Of a DNA stretch of 64,000 nucleotides, positions 1 through 9,138 are shown one piece after another. How positions within the stretch are numbered: position 1 is the stretch's first letter; each line of letters opens with the position of its first letter. A program made the position numbers and the translations under genes. The notes beneath the pieces were generated by a model. It searched no databases, had not been told where the DNA came from, and saw only the letters and a list, made by a program, of their open reading frames with translations. Origin of the DNA: Azospirillum sp. (GTDB lineage: Bacteria > Pseudomonadota > Alphaproteobacteria > Azospirillales > Azospirillaceae); NCBI GenBank assembly GCA_016124535.1, contig WGNK01000005.1:1-64000 (forward strand). The letters run 5' to 3'.

Positions 1-2
1 CG

Positions 3-317
3 TCAAGCGGCACGGTCGACGGCCCGATCCCGTTCAACTGGAAGATCCAGAACGCCGGCGACTATGACGGCGACGGCAAGGCCGACATCCTGTGGCGCAG
101 CACCGACGGCCAGACCGCGGTGTGGGAAATGAACGGTCTCGCCCAGAAACTGACCGGCCTCACCAACGCCGCCATCGCCGCCGGCTTCACCCTCGCCGCC
201 AACGCCACCGTCAACGCCAACGCCACCGTCAACGCCACCGCCACCGCCACCGTCACAGCCTACGGGCCTCTCTTCGGCGGCGACTACAACCTCAGCGCGC
301 TGGCTGCGGCCTTGTAA
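3..317 (+). CDS. FG-GAP/VCBS-repeat protein, C-terminal fragment
   Basis: Open from the window edge to TAA at 315-317, so only about the last 104 residues are present. The fragment contains DYDGDGKADILWRSTDGQTA, the calcium-binding DxDxDG loop of an FG-GAP (integrin beta-propeller) repeat, followed by VWEMNG. Such repeats occur in secreted or surface adhesins and large extracellular proteins. After the repeat comes a low-complexity Asn/Ala/Thr stretch encoded by a short tandem DNA repeat, then a short C-terminal tail ending in Ala-Leu. No secretion signal can be judged because the 5' part is missing. The domain type is clear; the specific function is not. Confidence 0.75.
   Translation, partial: SSGTVDGPIPFNWKIQNAGDYDGDGKADILWRSTDGQTAVWEMNGLAQKLTGLTNAAIAAGFTLAANATVNANATVNATATATVTAYGPLFGGDYNLSALAAAL
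198..255 (+). repeat. Imperfect 12-bp/6-bp tandem repeat inside the FG-GAP gene
   Basis: Units of AACGCCACCGTC and shorter AACGCC or GCCACC blocks follow each other, encoding runs of Asn-Ala-Thr-Val. All units are multiples of 3 bp, so gain or loss of a unit changes protein length without shifting the frame. It probably forms a flexible linker at the protein's C-terminal end. Confidence 0.6.
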
Positions 318-429
318 ACCCGCCCAGGATGTTCCCCTTTCTGTTCGCCCTACGCAACTCTTTTTCTGCCGCGGGCGGACCACCCACCTGCCGACGCAAT
401 GGCAACGTGGACAAGCCAGTCTTGGATAG

Positions 430-639
430 CGTGAAGCATGGGCAAAAAATAATCCAAACCTCACTATTGTCTTAGCAACCCATTCTGCCGATATGATTGG
501 GATCAGTGACCCCTCAAATTGGCAATCCAACTTAGATAAAATGGGGGCCGAATATGAATTTAATCAGAAGCACGAGGCGCTATATGAAAAGATTTATAAT
601 GCCATAGAATGCAATTATCTATTCTTTGCTCCCGTTTGA
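430..639 (+). pseudogene. AT-rich 5'-truncated coding relic, unknown family
   Basis: A frame open from just after TAG at 427-429 to TGA at 637-639 reads as a natural-looking peptide of 69 residues with segments such as NPNLTIVLATHSADMIGI, SNWQSNLDKMGAEYEFN and NAIECNYLFFAPV. There is no start codon or ribosome binding site at its beginning; the first ATG is internal at 493. Base composition is about 42% G+C, far below the surrounding genes, and codons are AT-ending. It lies directly beside an insertion sequence. I read it as the 3' end of a horizontally acquired gene whose 5' part was lost. I do not recognise the family. Confidence 0.45.
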
Positions 640-699
640 AATGACTATTCCCTCACGAATCCCCTCATTGAGAGCCTGACTCTGAATCGGTACGGTTGA

Positions 700-1524
700 T
701 CAGGCTCGCGCAATGCGTCTCGCCAGTAGTTTGATGCTGGCGATCATGATCCATGCAAGGGCGCTCTCGACGGTTGCCTCGAAATCCTTTGCCAGGCGTC
801 GGTTGCGGTTGATCCAGGCGATGATGCGCTCGACCACCCACCGGCGGGGCAGGAGTTCAAAGCCCTTGGCGTGGTCCGAGCGCTTGATGATTTCCAGGGT
901 CCATGTCCCGATCTGTGCGAGTGCCGCCTCCAGCTTCGGTCCGGCGTAACCGCCATCGGCGAAGATGTGGCGAAGCCAAGGGTGGGTCTTGCGGATCGAC
1001 GCCAACACCAGCAGAGCACCATCCCGGTCTTGGAGGTCGGCGGCATGGACGATCGCGGCCACCAGCAACCCATTGGTATCGGTCAGAAGATGTCGCTTGC
1101 ACCCCTTGATGCACTTGCCGGCGTCGTAGCCCCGAGGCCCACCGGCTTCCGTTGTCTTCACCGACTGGCTGTCGATCACGCCGGCCGTCGGGCTGGCTTC
1201 GCGACCCATCATTTCTCGCGCGGCCATCACCAGATGGTGGTTGATGGTTTGCCAAAGTCCGCCGTCACGCCAGCGATAGAAGTAGCCCTGCACCGTCGTC
1301 CAGGGCGGGAAATCCTTGGGCAGCATCCGCCATTGGCACCCCGTCGTGGCACTATACAGGATGCCGCTCACGATCGAACGCAGGTCCGTCCGCCGTGGGC
1401 GTCCAAGCCGGCACGCCCGCGCGAGAAACGGCTCGACAACACGCGATTCCTCGTCCGTCATATCGCTTGAATACAAAAGCTCGACTCGCCGATACTGAGA
1501 TCGGGTGATTTCAGTCCACACCAT
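700..1524 (-). CDS. IS5-family DDE transposase
   Basis: A 274-residue protein with an N-terminal DUF4096-like region (residues 20-95, including GRPRRTDLRSIVSGILY and WRMLPKDFPPWTTV) and a DDE catalytic domain. The probable catalytic residues are D118 in GVIDSQSVKT, D190 in HIFADGGYAG and E232 in WVVERIIAW, followed by Arg and Lys at the expected spacing. The GPRGYDAGKCIKGCKRH segment is typical of IS5 transposases. The frame is intact and full length, so the element may be active. ATG at 1524 was taken as start; ATG at residue 22 (MTDEES) is an alternative. The start lies next to an inverted repeat that could influence expression. Confidence 0.9.
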   Translation of the reverse strand: MVWTEITRSQYRRVELLYSSDMTDEESRVVEPFLARACRLGRPRRTDLRSIVSGILYSATTGCQWRMLPKDFPPWTTVQGYFYRWRDGGLWQTINHHLVMAAREMMGREASPTAGVIDSQSVKTTEAGGPRGYDAGKCIKGCKRHLLTDTNGLLVAAIVHAADLQDRDGALLVLASIRKTHPWLRHIFADGGYAGPKLEAALAQIGTWTLEIIKRSDHAKGFELLPRRWVVERIIAWINRNRRLAKDFEATVESALAWIMIASIKLLARRIARA

Positions 1525-1579
1525 CTAGTGTCCTCGTCGTAATTCGCAACCACAACGAATCACAATGGACTGAAATCAC
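1505..1579. repeat. 14-bp perfect inverted repeat at the transposase 5' end
   Basis: GTGATTTCAGTCCA at 1505-1518 is exactly complementary to TGGACTGAAATCAC at 1566-1579, separated by 47 bp. One arm lies in the first codons of the transposase, the other between the gene and the right terminal repeat. In a transcript entering from outside, the two arms could pair and hide the start codon, a device known for other insertion sequences. That role is inferred. Confidence 0.55.
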
Positions 1580-1724
1580 TCAAGACATTTCAGGTCAGCC
1601 TCTGGAACAGTTGAGGCGTATTCCCTGTTCGGCATTCGCATGCGGTCTGTTTCCAATCAATCAAAAAGAACGTTTTCCCGTGACGGACGTTCGGACATGG
1701 ACGCTGAAAACAGGGAGTTGAGGG

Positions 1725-4700
1725 ATGGTGTCGCGCATTCACAGGATTTTCGGCGGGGCTGGAGGTGAGCGCGCCGAGCCGCCCGAGGAGGCATCGCCGC
1801 TCGTTCGCTCTTTGGTGGCGCTGTGGCCACTGTGGCCCGATTTGACCGGGCCGGCCCACCGCTTCATCATGACCGGCGCCGATCCCGACATTGTGGGCAG
1901 ATTGCAGGGTCTCGCGAAAAACCCGTCCTGGACCGGCGCGACCTACCGCCGCCGGACCGCGAAGGCATGGCTCCCTTGCCCGATCGATCCCCCGCTCTAT
2001 CAGGCCCTCCTGGAAGAGCCGATCGACGACCCCGCGGCGATTCGCCGGCTGGGACAGCTGGTGGCCGCCGCCGCGCCCGCTGCCGTCCGCGACAAACACT
2101 CGATCGATCCCGCCACCCGACCCAGCACCGAGCGACTCTTCGGACTCACAGGGCACGCCAGGTGGCTCGAATGGCTGATACCGCAATTAATCGTCGACGA
2201 CGGCGAAGCGGCGCCAAGATTCGTCGCGCCCACCGCCATCCAGTTGGCCGATGCCCTAAGGATCGATGGCTTCGATCTGTTCAGCAGCCTGCTTGCGATG
2301 CCGATGCGCAGGGTCCAGTTCTGCGCCCCAGGCAGCCTGTCGAGTGACAAGTTCCGCTGCCATTGGGCACTGCCGGGTCTCGACGACCTTATCGCCAGAG
2401 AGTGGCCGAAGTTTTCGGCCAAACCATCCTCGCCGCCTGGCGCGCATTATCAGAAGAAATACGCGGCAGTGGCGGTCCAGTACCTGGTTGCCCATGGCTG
2501 CGCTACGTCGTCCTGCCGTCAGGACTATTTGAATCTGCTGGTTGACAGCCGGAAAGAGTTCCACGACGCCGCTATGCGATGGCTGCCCTGGGTCGATGGT
2601 CCCGATATCGACTCGTTTTTCGAGGGCAACCTCGCCGGCGTTGCGGCTATCGAGCGAATCCGGGCAGCCCGCAATTGGTACGAAATTCGCGGCAAGACCG
2701 TGGTTCCGGCCCTGAAAAGAGCCCTGGAACGGGAAAGGACGAACCGCGTCCGGGATGCGATCCGAGACCTTTTGGCCGCTGTCGGTGCCGCAGAAGGCGC
2801 GCCGTCGGCCTATGCCTTGGCGATTCCGCCCTGTTCGCCCGTGCCGGAACCGGCGCCGATTCCGGAGGCCGCTCGTGTCGCCCTGGCGGCGGCATTGCGC
2901 GCGACCCGGGAAAAGCGGGTGGCGCAGTTCCTGGGATATCTGGCGCCGCTCACTGAAGGGGAAGCCCTGCGCCTGCCCTTCGAGGTGAAGGTCGAGAAAT
3001 TTCAGCTCCGCAATCCCTGGGACAAGTTGACTTTCGGCGACGAGGGGCCCTATCGCATCGACGACTTCTTTTCCTATCTGGAGGGTGGTCTGGCCGAGCC
3101 GCCGTGGATTGCGGTCCAAGCCGATCTGATCGCCGGGACCTGGGCGGTGACCCGGTTCCTGGATTTCGTCATTCGCGACGACGTGCCGCTCGGCTGCAAG
3201 TTGCGGCTGTTCGATCTGATTAAGCTGAGCTGCGCCTGGTGGTCCAAATATCACCGTGACTCGCCGGGGAGTAGCGAACCGCGGGTGACGACCCTGTTCA
3301 AGCGCTGGCCGGTCGACCTTCGGGTCCTCGCCGCCAGGTTCGCCGTCGGCGGGTACGATGACCACGATCTCGGCTGGAGCTACCTTAAGGACACAAGCCT
3401 TGATGGCGGCGTTCCCGGGACCTTTCGGCTGCCGCCCGAATTCATTTGGCCGTACTTCGCCGAACGGCCCGAGCTGCTGTCCGCCGGGCTGGTGCCGCCG
3501 GTCGCCCCTTACATCCGTCCCGTACGTGTCTGGCGCATCCTGGATCTGATGCCGGCGGCGCCGGAGAGCCTGGTTGACGCGATCCTGCCCTTCGTCGCCG
3601 GCAAGGACAAGGCGATAAGACCGGTGGCGCGGCGCCTGTTGGCGACTCATCCTCAGGCGCAGCTATGGGCGCTGGACCTGGCCGGCCGCACCGACGCGGA
3701 ATCGCGCCTGGCGGGCCTCGACTGGCTCATCGAGTTGAAAAACCCGGCGGCGGTGCCGCCTCTGCTCGCGGCCCTTGCCGCAGAGAAATCGGATGCGGTG
3801 CTGCGCCGGACGATCGAGGCGCTGGAGGCGTGCGGCCACGACTCCTCGCCGCTGTTCGACGCGCCCGCTCAGTCGAAGGCGGCTGCCAAACTGCTCAAGA
3901 AGGGCGTCCCCGCGGCACTGTCCTGGTTTCCGTGGTCGGAGCTGCCGGCGGTGCGGCGACGCGACGGTGCAGGCGAAGTACCCTGCGAACTGGTCCAGGC
4001 CTGGCTGCTGGAGGCGTTCCAGGCCAAGGAGCCGCGCGGCCCGACGATCCTGCAGCGCAAGCTCCAGATCGCCGATCAAACGGACCTGGCCGTGTTGGGT
4101 AGCCTGGTCCTGAAGAGCTGGCTGGCGGAAGACCGACGGACCATGGACCCGACCCAGGCCGCGGCCAAGGCGGCCGAGGACACCGAGCGGGCCTATCGGT
4201 TTCCCCGCACCTGCCCGGATGAACCTCGCGAGGTTTATCAGGAGCGCCTCACCCGGCGCTTCCTCGGCGTGATGGTGAGTACCGGGATGGCCTCGAAGGG
4301 ATTGCTGGGATTGGCGGCGCTGACCTGCGGTCCCGAAGCGGTCGGCATCGCGCGGCCGGTGCTTAAGGCCTATGACGGCGGTCGGCGCGCCCAGATCCTG
4401 GCGCTGCTCAACATGCTGTCGCGCATTTCCCATCCCACCGCGATCCAGCTGGTGCTGGCGACCGCGACCCGGCACTCGGTCCGAACGGTCCAGGAGGAAG
4501 CTCAGGCGCTGGTCGAGCAGATCGCCGAGGAACGCGGCTGGTCCGCCGACGAACTGGCCGACCGCACCATCCCCACCGCCGGTCTGGACGAGGACGGGAC
4601 CCTGAACCTGGACTTCGGCAGCAGCCGCTTCGTCGGACGGCTGACGCCGCAGCTTGCGCTTGCCCTGGAAACCGCCGAGGGCAAGCCGCTCAAGAGCCTG

Positions 4701-5552
4701 CCCGAACCCCGCAAGGCCGACGATCCGGAATTGGCCAAGGCGGCCAAGGCACGGTTTGCCCAGGCGAGAAAGGACGTCAAGCTCACGGTCGAACTCCAGA
4801 CCGCCCGCCTCTACGAGGCGATGTGTCTCGGCAAGAGCTGGCGCTTCGATGACTGGGAGCGCGACCTCAACCGCCATCCCATCGCCGGCCGGCTGGTCCA
4901 GCGGCTGGTCTGGCAGTCGAACGGCGGCGCCGGCGGGCTTCGCCTGTTCCGGCCGCTCGAGGACGGCAGCCTGAGCGATGCCGACGACAAGACCATCGTG
5001 CTCTCTGCCGACGACCGCCTGTGGCTCGCCCACGGTGCGATGCTCGAGGAGGTGGTACGACGGACCTGGCAGCAGCATCTCGCCGACTACGAAGTCCGCA
5101 AACCCTTCGAGCAGTTCGGGCGCGTGCCGCTGCCGGCAGCCTTTGGTCCGGAGGTGCTCGGTGCCGAAACCGTGATCAGCGACTTCGTCGGCGCGGTGAT
5201 GACCGACCTGACGGTGCGCGCGACGATGAACCGGCTGGGCTACAAGGCGGGCCCGAATGTCGACGGCGGCGGGGTCGTGAATTACGTCAAGCCGTTCCGG
5301 TCCCTGGGTGTGTCCGCGTCCATCTTCATCTCGGGGCACAATGCCGTAATTTCGAAGGACGAAGAGCTCATGGTCGCGATCAAGGAGGGCGCCTTCATTG
5401 CTCCCGACCTCAGCTATCCCAGCCCTGAGGATGGCCTGCCGCTGGCCGGGGTGCCGGCGATGCTGCGCGCCGAACTCTATGCCGACCTCCACGACGCCGC
5501 GGCCGCCGGAACCATGATGGCGGACTGGAAGAAGCGGGTCGAAGACGCATGA
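1725..5552 (+). CDS. DUF4132 / HEAT-repeat protein (YehI/MolR-like)
   Basis: A 1275-residue soluble protein, first gene of a five-gene operon. GGGAGTTGAGGG lies just upstream of the ATG. The C-terminal third (roughly residues 965-1230, with QTARLYEAMCLGKSWRFDDW and a Gly-rich stretch near the end) matches the DUF4132 domain of E. coli YehI (about 1210 residues). The centre (about 635-710 and 860-930) is Leu/Ala-rich with paired helices like HEAT repeats, suggesting a scaffold. There is no signal peptide or membrane segment, so it is cytoplasmic. The stop overlaps the next start by four bases (ATGA), linking it to the MoxR ATPase. Molecular function is unknown. Confidence 0.8.
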   Translation: MVSRIHRIFGGAGGERAEPPEEASPLVRSLVALWPLWPDLTGPAHRFIMTGADPDIVGRLQGLAKNPSWTGATYRRRTAKAWLPCPIDPPLYQALLEEPIDDPAAIRRLGQLVAAAAPAAVRDKHSIDPATRPSTERLFGLTGHARWLEWLIPQLIVDDGEAAPRFVAPTAIQLADALRIDGFDLFSSLLAMPMRRVQFCAPGSLSSDKFRCHWALPGLDDLIAREWPKFSAKPSSPPGAHYQKKYAAVAVQYLVAHGCATSSCRQDYLNLLVDSRKEFHDAAMRWLPWVDGPDIDSFFEGNLAGVAAIERIRAARNWYEIRGKTVVPALKRALERERTNRVRDAIRDLLAAVGAAEGAPSAYALAIPPCSPVPEPAPIPEAARVALAAALRATREKRVAQFLGYLAPLTEGEALRLPFEVKVEKFQLRNPWDKLTFGDEGPYRIDDFFSYLEGGLAEPPWIAVQADLIAGTWAVTRFLDFVIRDDVPLGCKLRLFDLIKLSCAWWSKYHRDSPGSSEPRVTTLFKRWPVDLRVLAARFAVGGYDDHDLGWSYLKDTSLDGGVPGTFRLPPEFIWPYFAERPELLSAGLVPPVAPYIRPVRVWRILDLMPAAPESLVDAILPFVAGKDKAIRPVARRLLATHPQAQLWALDLAGRTDAESRLAGLDWLIELKNPAAVPPLLAALAAEKSDAVLRRTIEALEACGHDSSPLFDAPAQSKAAAKLLKKGVPAALSWFPWSELPAVRRRDGAGEVPCELVQAWLLEAFQAKEPRGPTILQRKLQIADQTDLAVLGSLVLKSWLAEDRRTMDPTQAAAKAAEDTERAYRFPRTCPDEPREVYQERLTRRFLGVMVSTGMASKGLLGLAALTCGPEAVGIARPVLKAYDGGRRAQILALLNMLSRISHPTAIQLVLATATRHSVRTVQEEAQALVEQIAEERGWSADELADRTIPTAGLDEDGTLNLDFGSSRFVGRLTPQLALALETAEGKPLKSLPEPRKADDPELAKAAKARFAQARKDVKLTVELQTARLYEAMCLGKSWRFDDWERDLNRHPIAGRLVQRLVWQSNGGAGGLRLFRPLEDGSLSDADDKTIVLSADDRLWLAHGAMLEEVVRRTWQQHLADYEVRKPFEQFGRVPLPAAFGPEVLGAETVISDFVGAVMTDLTVRATMNRLGYKAGPNVDGGGVVNYVKPFRSLGVSASIFISGHNAVISKDEELMVAIKEGAFIAPDLSYPSPEDGLPLAGVPAMLRAELYADLHDAAAAGTMMADWKKRVEDA

Positions 5553-6676
5553 CCCGGCGGGATCAGCGCACGGCCGGCTCGGCAGCGGCCTCCGCAGCCC
5601 AGCGGTTACCCGCCGAACGGCGTCTCGCGGGAGAACTCACCCGGATCGCCGAACAGGACCGCGATCCCCGCCCGCCAGGGTGGCGGTTGTCGCCGCGCGC
5701 GGTGCGGCGCTTCATCCTCGGCGACAGCGGGCTGGAGATCGGCCGCAAATTCTATGGCGACGACGCCCTGGTCGAGCGGACGATCGTCGACCTGCTGGGC
5801 GACCGCGCGCTGATCCTGGTCGGCGAGCCCGGGACCGCCAAGACCATGCTCTCCGAACTGTTGGCCGCCGCGATCTCGGGCGACAGCACCCTGGTCATCC
5901 AGGGGACCGCCGGTACCACCGAGGACCAGGTGCGCTACGGCTGGAACTATGCCCTGCTGCTCGCCGAAGGCCCGACCCGGCGGGCGCTGATTCCCTCGCC
6001 ACTGTTGACCGCAATGGAACGCGGCGCGCTGGTCCGGTTTGAAGAGATCACCCGCTGTCCGCAGGAAATCCAGGACGGCCTGGTCAGCGTGCTGTCCGAC
6101 AAAGTCCTGGCGATCCCGGAACTCGGCGCCGCCGGCTACGTCTTCGCGATCAAGGGCTTCAATCTGATTGCCACGGCAAACCTGCGCGACCGCGGCGTCA
6201 ACGAGATGTCGAGTGCCTTGAAGCGCCGCCTCAATTTCGAGACCGTGTCGCCGATCCGCGACCGTCGCTTCGAATGCGAGCTGGTCAGGCGCGAGGCAGG
6301 AGAGCGGCTGGGCGAAGCGGGCGTTTCCGGCCAGGTCGCTCCCGACATCGTCGAGCTGCTGGTGCAGGTATTCCACGATCTGCGCACCGGGACGGCCCTG
6401 GACGGCACCCGCATCGAGCGTCCGACCGCGGTGATGTCGACCGCCGAAGCGGTATCGGTCACGGTGGCGGCGGGGCTGGAAGCGCACTATCTGGGCGACG
6501 GCCGGATCGACGGCGCCCATCTAGCCCGCCACCTCCAAGGCACGGTGCTGAAGGGCGACGCCGAAGACGTGCGACGCGTGCGCCACTATCTCGACGTCGT
6601 GGTCCGCCCGCGGGCGGAGCAGGACCGCCGCTGGGCGGCGTTCCTGGAGGAGGCGCGGAGGCTGGTGCTCCCGTGA
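5549..6676 (+). CDS. MoxR-type AAA+ ATPase (YehL-like)
   Basis: A 375-residue AAA+ ATPase. Walker A is GEPGTAKT at residues 92-99, Walker B lies around ALVRFEEITR (160-169) with the catalytic Glu pair, and sensor 1 is in LIATANLRDRG (206-216), followed by SSALKRRLNF with arginines expected to act at the subunit interface. MoxR ATPases form hexamers that work with VWA proteins to insert metals or remodel targets, and a VWA gene is two genes downstream. Gene order matches E. coli yehL. ATG overlaps the DUF4132 stop, and its own stop overlaps the next GTG. It is presumably the energy-using motor of the operon's complex. Confidence 0.88.
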   Translation: MTRRDQRTAGSAAASAAQRLPAERRLAGELTRIAEQDRDPRPPGWRLSPRAVRRFILGDSGLEIGRKFYGDDALVERTIVDLLGDRALILVGEPGTAKTMLSELLAAAISGDSTLVIQGTAGTTEDQVRYGWNYALLLAEGPTRRALIPSPLLTAMERGALVRFEEITRCPQEIQDGLVSVLSDKVLAIPELGAAGYVFAIKGFNLIATANLRDRGVNEMSSALKRRLNFETVSPIRDRRFECELVRREAGERLGEAGVSGQVAPDIVELLVQVFHDLRTGTALDGTRIERPTAVMSTAEAVSVTVAAGLEAHYLGDGRIDGAHLARHLQGTVLKGDAEDVRRVRHYLDVVVRPRAEQDRRWAAFLEEARRLVLP

Positions 6677-9138
6677 ACGGCGATTCAGGGCTGCCCCCGG
6701 GAGGCCGGGACCGCGAGGCCGACGCCGACGCCGTCGCCGCATGGGCCGACGCCGCCGGACGGCTTTCGGAGCTGCTGTGGCAGCCCGGACGCCTGATTGT
6801 GGCAGCGATCCGCCACCACAGCCCGATTTGCGCCCGTGCCGTCGCCGCGGTAATTCGCGACCGCCGCCCCGGCCATGTCCTGGTCGAGGGGCCGGCCGAA
6901 TTCACGCCGCTGATCCCCTGGCTGCTCCACCCCGAGACCCGTACTCCGGTCGCCATCTTCGTCTTGAAGCCGGCGGAAGAGCCGGGGGGCGGACACCGGG
7001 TCGGCGCCGCCGGAGCCGGCTATTTCCCGCTGTACGACGGCAGCCCGGAGCTGGTCGCTCTGCGCCGCGGCGCAGAAATCGGCGCCAGCCTGGCTTTCAT
7101 CGACCGCGGCTTCTGCTCCCGGAGCGAGGAGGCCGGGACCGGCGTCGGTTCCCTGATGGAGGAGAGCCGCTGGCGCCGGGGGCGTTTCGCCCGGGCGCTG
7201 GTCGAGCGCGTCGGCGCGCGCAATGTCGACGAGGTCTGGGACCGTCTGTTCGAGAGCGCCGACGGCGGCGATCCCCGCCGCCTGTTCGCCGAGGTCGCGG
7301 CCTATGGCCTGGCGCTCCGTCGAGACTCGCCCGACGCGCTGCTCGAAGGCGATGGCACGCGGGCGCGGGAACGGACGATGGCCGCCGCCATCCGCGGTGC
7401 GCTCGACCAGGGCGGCGAGGTGCTGGCGGTGATGGGCGCGTTCCACGCCGAGGCGGTCGCGGCAGCGGCGCTCGGCGCAGAGCCGGTCGCAGCGGCTCCC
7501 GGCCAGCCGGGACGGCCGTTCCTGATCCGCTTCAGCTTCGACCGCCTCGACGCGCTCAACGGCTATGCCGCCGGCATGCCGGCCCCCGCCTGGCTTCAGG
7601 CGCAGTGGGAGTCGGGACCGGCGCGGGACCAGCCGCCGGATCGGGAGGCGGTTGCCACGGCCTTCCTCGGCGAACTTGCCGCATGGGCGCGCGACCACGT
7701 CGTCCAGTCTCCGGTCGCGACCCCCGACTTGGTTGCCGCCCTGACCCAGGCCCGCGGCCTGGCGCAGTTGCGCGGCCACGGCGCGATCCAGCGTGCCGAC
7801 CTGCTCGATGCGATTGGCAGCACCTGGATCAAAGGCTGCCTGGCCGACGAAGGCCGGATGCTGTTCGCCGAACTGCAGCGGCGGATGGCCGGGGACAGGC
7901 TGGGCGAGATCCCGGCCGGCGCCGGCCAACCGCCCCTGGTCGCCGAGATCCGGAACCACGCCCAAGGTCTCGGCTTCGATCTGGCGACGACGACCGCGCG
8001 GCAGATCGCCCTGGAAATCCATCGCAAGCCGAGGGATCGCGAACGCAGCCGCTTTCTCCATGCCCTGGCCTGGCTCGACGCCGGGTTCGCCGGGCTGCGG
8101 GCAGGACCCGACTACCTCAACAACCGCAACCTCGACCGCGTCGTCGAACAGTGGCGGTATGCCTGGACCCCGGACGTCGAAGGCCGGCTGGTCGAAGCCG
8201 CCCGGTGGGGCGGGAACGTCGGCGAAGCCTGCCTGGCCAAGCTGAAGACCGCGGCCGCTGCGCTGGAGCAACGGGGAGTCGAAGGCGGTTCGGCCGAGGC
8301 GGTCAGGCTGCTGACCATCCTCTGCCTGGTCGGGCTGCCGGCATCGCTGCGCCCCATGGTGCCGCTCGTCGCCCGGCGGATTGAGGAGGACGGCGACATT
8401 GTCGCCCTGGTCCGCGCCGCGGCCGGCCTGACGCTGCTCTGGCGCGGCCAGCGCGGCGTCGCCGGCGCCGATCGCGGCGAACTCGAAACCCTGATCGCGG
8501 CGGCCTATCACCGGGCCTGCTGGCTGCTGCCGGGCGGCGCCGGCACCACCGGCGACGGGGCGCGGGCGCTGGCGGCGGTCCTCGCCGAACTCCAGGAACT
8601 GGTGTCGGGCCCCTGGGCGCGGCTGTCGGGCCTGACCGGGGGATTGCTGGCCGACGCCGCCGATGCAGTGTGGCAAGGCGCCGGCTCGGGGGCTCTGTTG
8701 CGCGGTGCGGCGCTCGGCCTGCTGGCCGGCGGCGGCCGGATCGACGAGCCGACCCTGGCTCGCCATCTGGTCGGCTGGCTCAAGGGAGCGGCGGCGGCCG
8801 ACCAAGTGCTGCTGGTGCAGGGGTTGGCCATGGTCCGGCGCGAGCTGCTGTGGACCTCGCCCGACGTCGTCGCCGGTCTCGACGGCTGGATGCGCGGCCT
8901 CGACGAGGCCGGGTTCCTTGCCCAATTGCCGGAGCTGCGCCTGGCTTTCCTGCCGCTCGCCGCCGCCGAGGTCGGGCTGCTGGCCGAAGCGCTGGCCCGG
9001 CGGATCGGTGGACAGGTAGGCGCCGGCTGCGGGATGGTTGGTCCGAACGCCGAGGATATCGTTCTCGGCGCCCGGCTGGCGGCGGTTCTGGCGGCGTCCC
9101 GCGCCGCCGACGGGCTCGACGACTGGGGGGCTGCGTGA
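6673..9138 (+). CDS. DUF5682 family protein (YehM-like)
   Basis: An 821-residue soluble protein starting at GTG 6673, chosen because it overlaps the AAA+ stop by four bases (GTGA). The N-terminal 270 residues contain IRHHSPICARAV (46-57), HVLVEGPAEF (68-77) and VMGAFHAEA (about 252-260). A basic His pair, an acidic Glu in VLVEGP and a second His in GAFHAE recall the ChaN/EreA/TraB-like fold; this resemblance is inferred. The remaining 550 residues are helical and Ala/Leu-rich without a recognised fold. E. coli YehM is the counterpart by position and size. Upstream in-frame codons exist but would run far into the ATPase gene and are not used. Confidence 0.8.
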   Translation: MNGDSGLPPGGRDREADADAVAAWADAAGRLSELLWQPGRLIVAAIRHHSPICARAVAAVIRDRRPGHVLVEGPAEFTPLIPWLLHPETRTPVAIFVLKPAEEPGGGHRVGAAGAGYFPLYDGSPELVALRRGAEIGASLAFIDRGFCSRSEEAGTGVGSLMEESRWRRGRFARALVERVGARNVDEVWDRLFESADGGDPRRLFAEVAAYGLALRRDSPDALLEGDGTRARERTMAAAIRGALDQGGEVLAVMGAFHAEAVAAAALGAEPVAAAPGQPGRPFLIRFSFDRLDALNGYAAGMPAPAWLQAQWESGPARDQPPDREAVATAFLGELAAWARDHVVQSPVATPDLVAALTQARGLAQLRGHGAIQRADLLDAIGSTWIKGCLADEGRMLFAELQRRMAGDRLGEIPAGAGQPPLVAEIRNHAQGLGFDLATTTARQIALEIHRKPRDRERSRFLHALAWLDAGFAGLRAGPDYLNNRNLDRVVEQWRYAWTPDVEGRLVEAARWGGNVGEACLAKLKTAAAALEQRGVEGGSAEAVRLLTILCLVGLPASLRPMVPLVARRIEEDGDIVALVRAAAGLTLLWRGQRGVAGADRGELETLIAAAYHRACWLLPGGAGTTGDGARALAAVLAELQELVSGPWARLSGLTGGLLADAADAVWQGAGSGALLRGAALGLLAGGGRIDEPTLARHLVGWLKGAAAADQVLLVQGLAMVRRELLWTSPDVVAGLDGWMRGLDEAGFLAQLPELRLAFLPLAAAEVGLLAEALARRIGGQVGAGCGMVGPNAEDIVLGARLAAVLAASRAADGLDDWGAA

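Larger units (their letters stand above)
672..1602 (-). mobile_element. IS5-family insertion sequence, IS1031-like
   Basis: A 931-bp element holding one transposase gene, with imperfect terminal inverted repeats. The left end reads GAGCCTGACTCTGAAT; the right end, read inward on the other strand, is GAGGCTGACCTGAAAT, matching except for one substitution and one indel. Length of about 930 bp and ends starting GAG(C/G)CTGA fit the IS1031 group. That group duplicates a 3-bp TNA target. Here the flanks are TGA on the left and TGG on the right, so a perfect duplication is not seen. Ends were judged by eye. Confidence 0.7.

Noticed and set aside
198..255. Short repeats near the left edge considered as a CRISPR array
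   Set aside because: Units are 6-12 bp, have no unique spacers and lie inside a coding frame.
3663..5492. A 609-codon minus-strand frame opposite the DUF4132 gene
   Set aside because: Typical GC-rich shadow; the DUF4132 domain lies on the plus strand.
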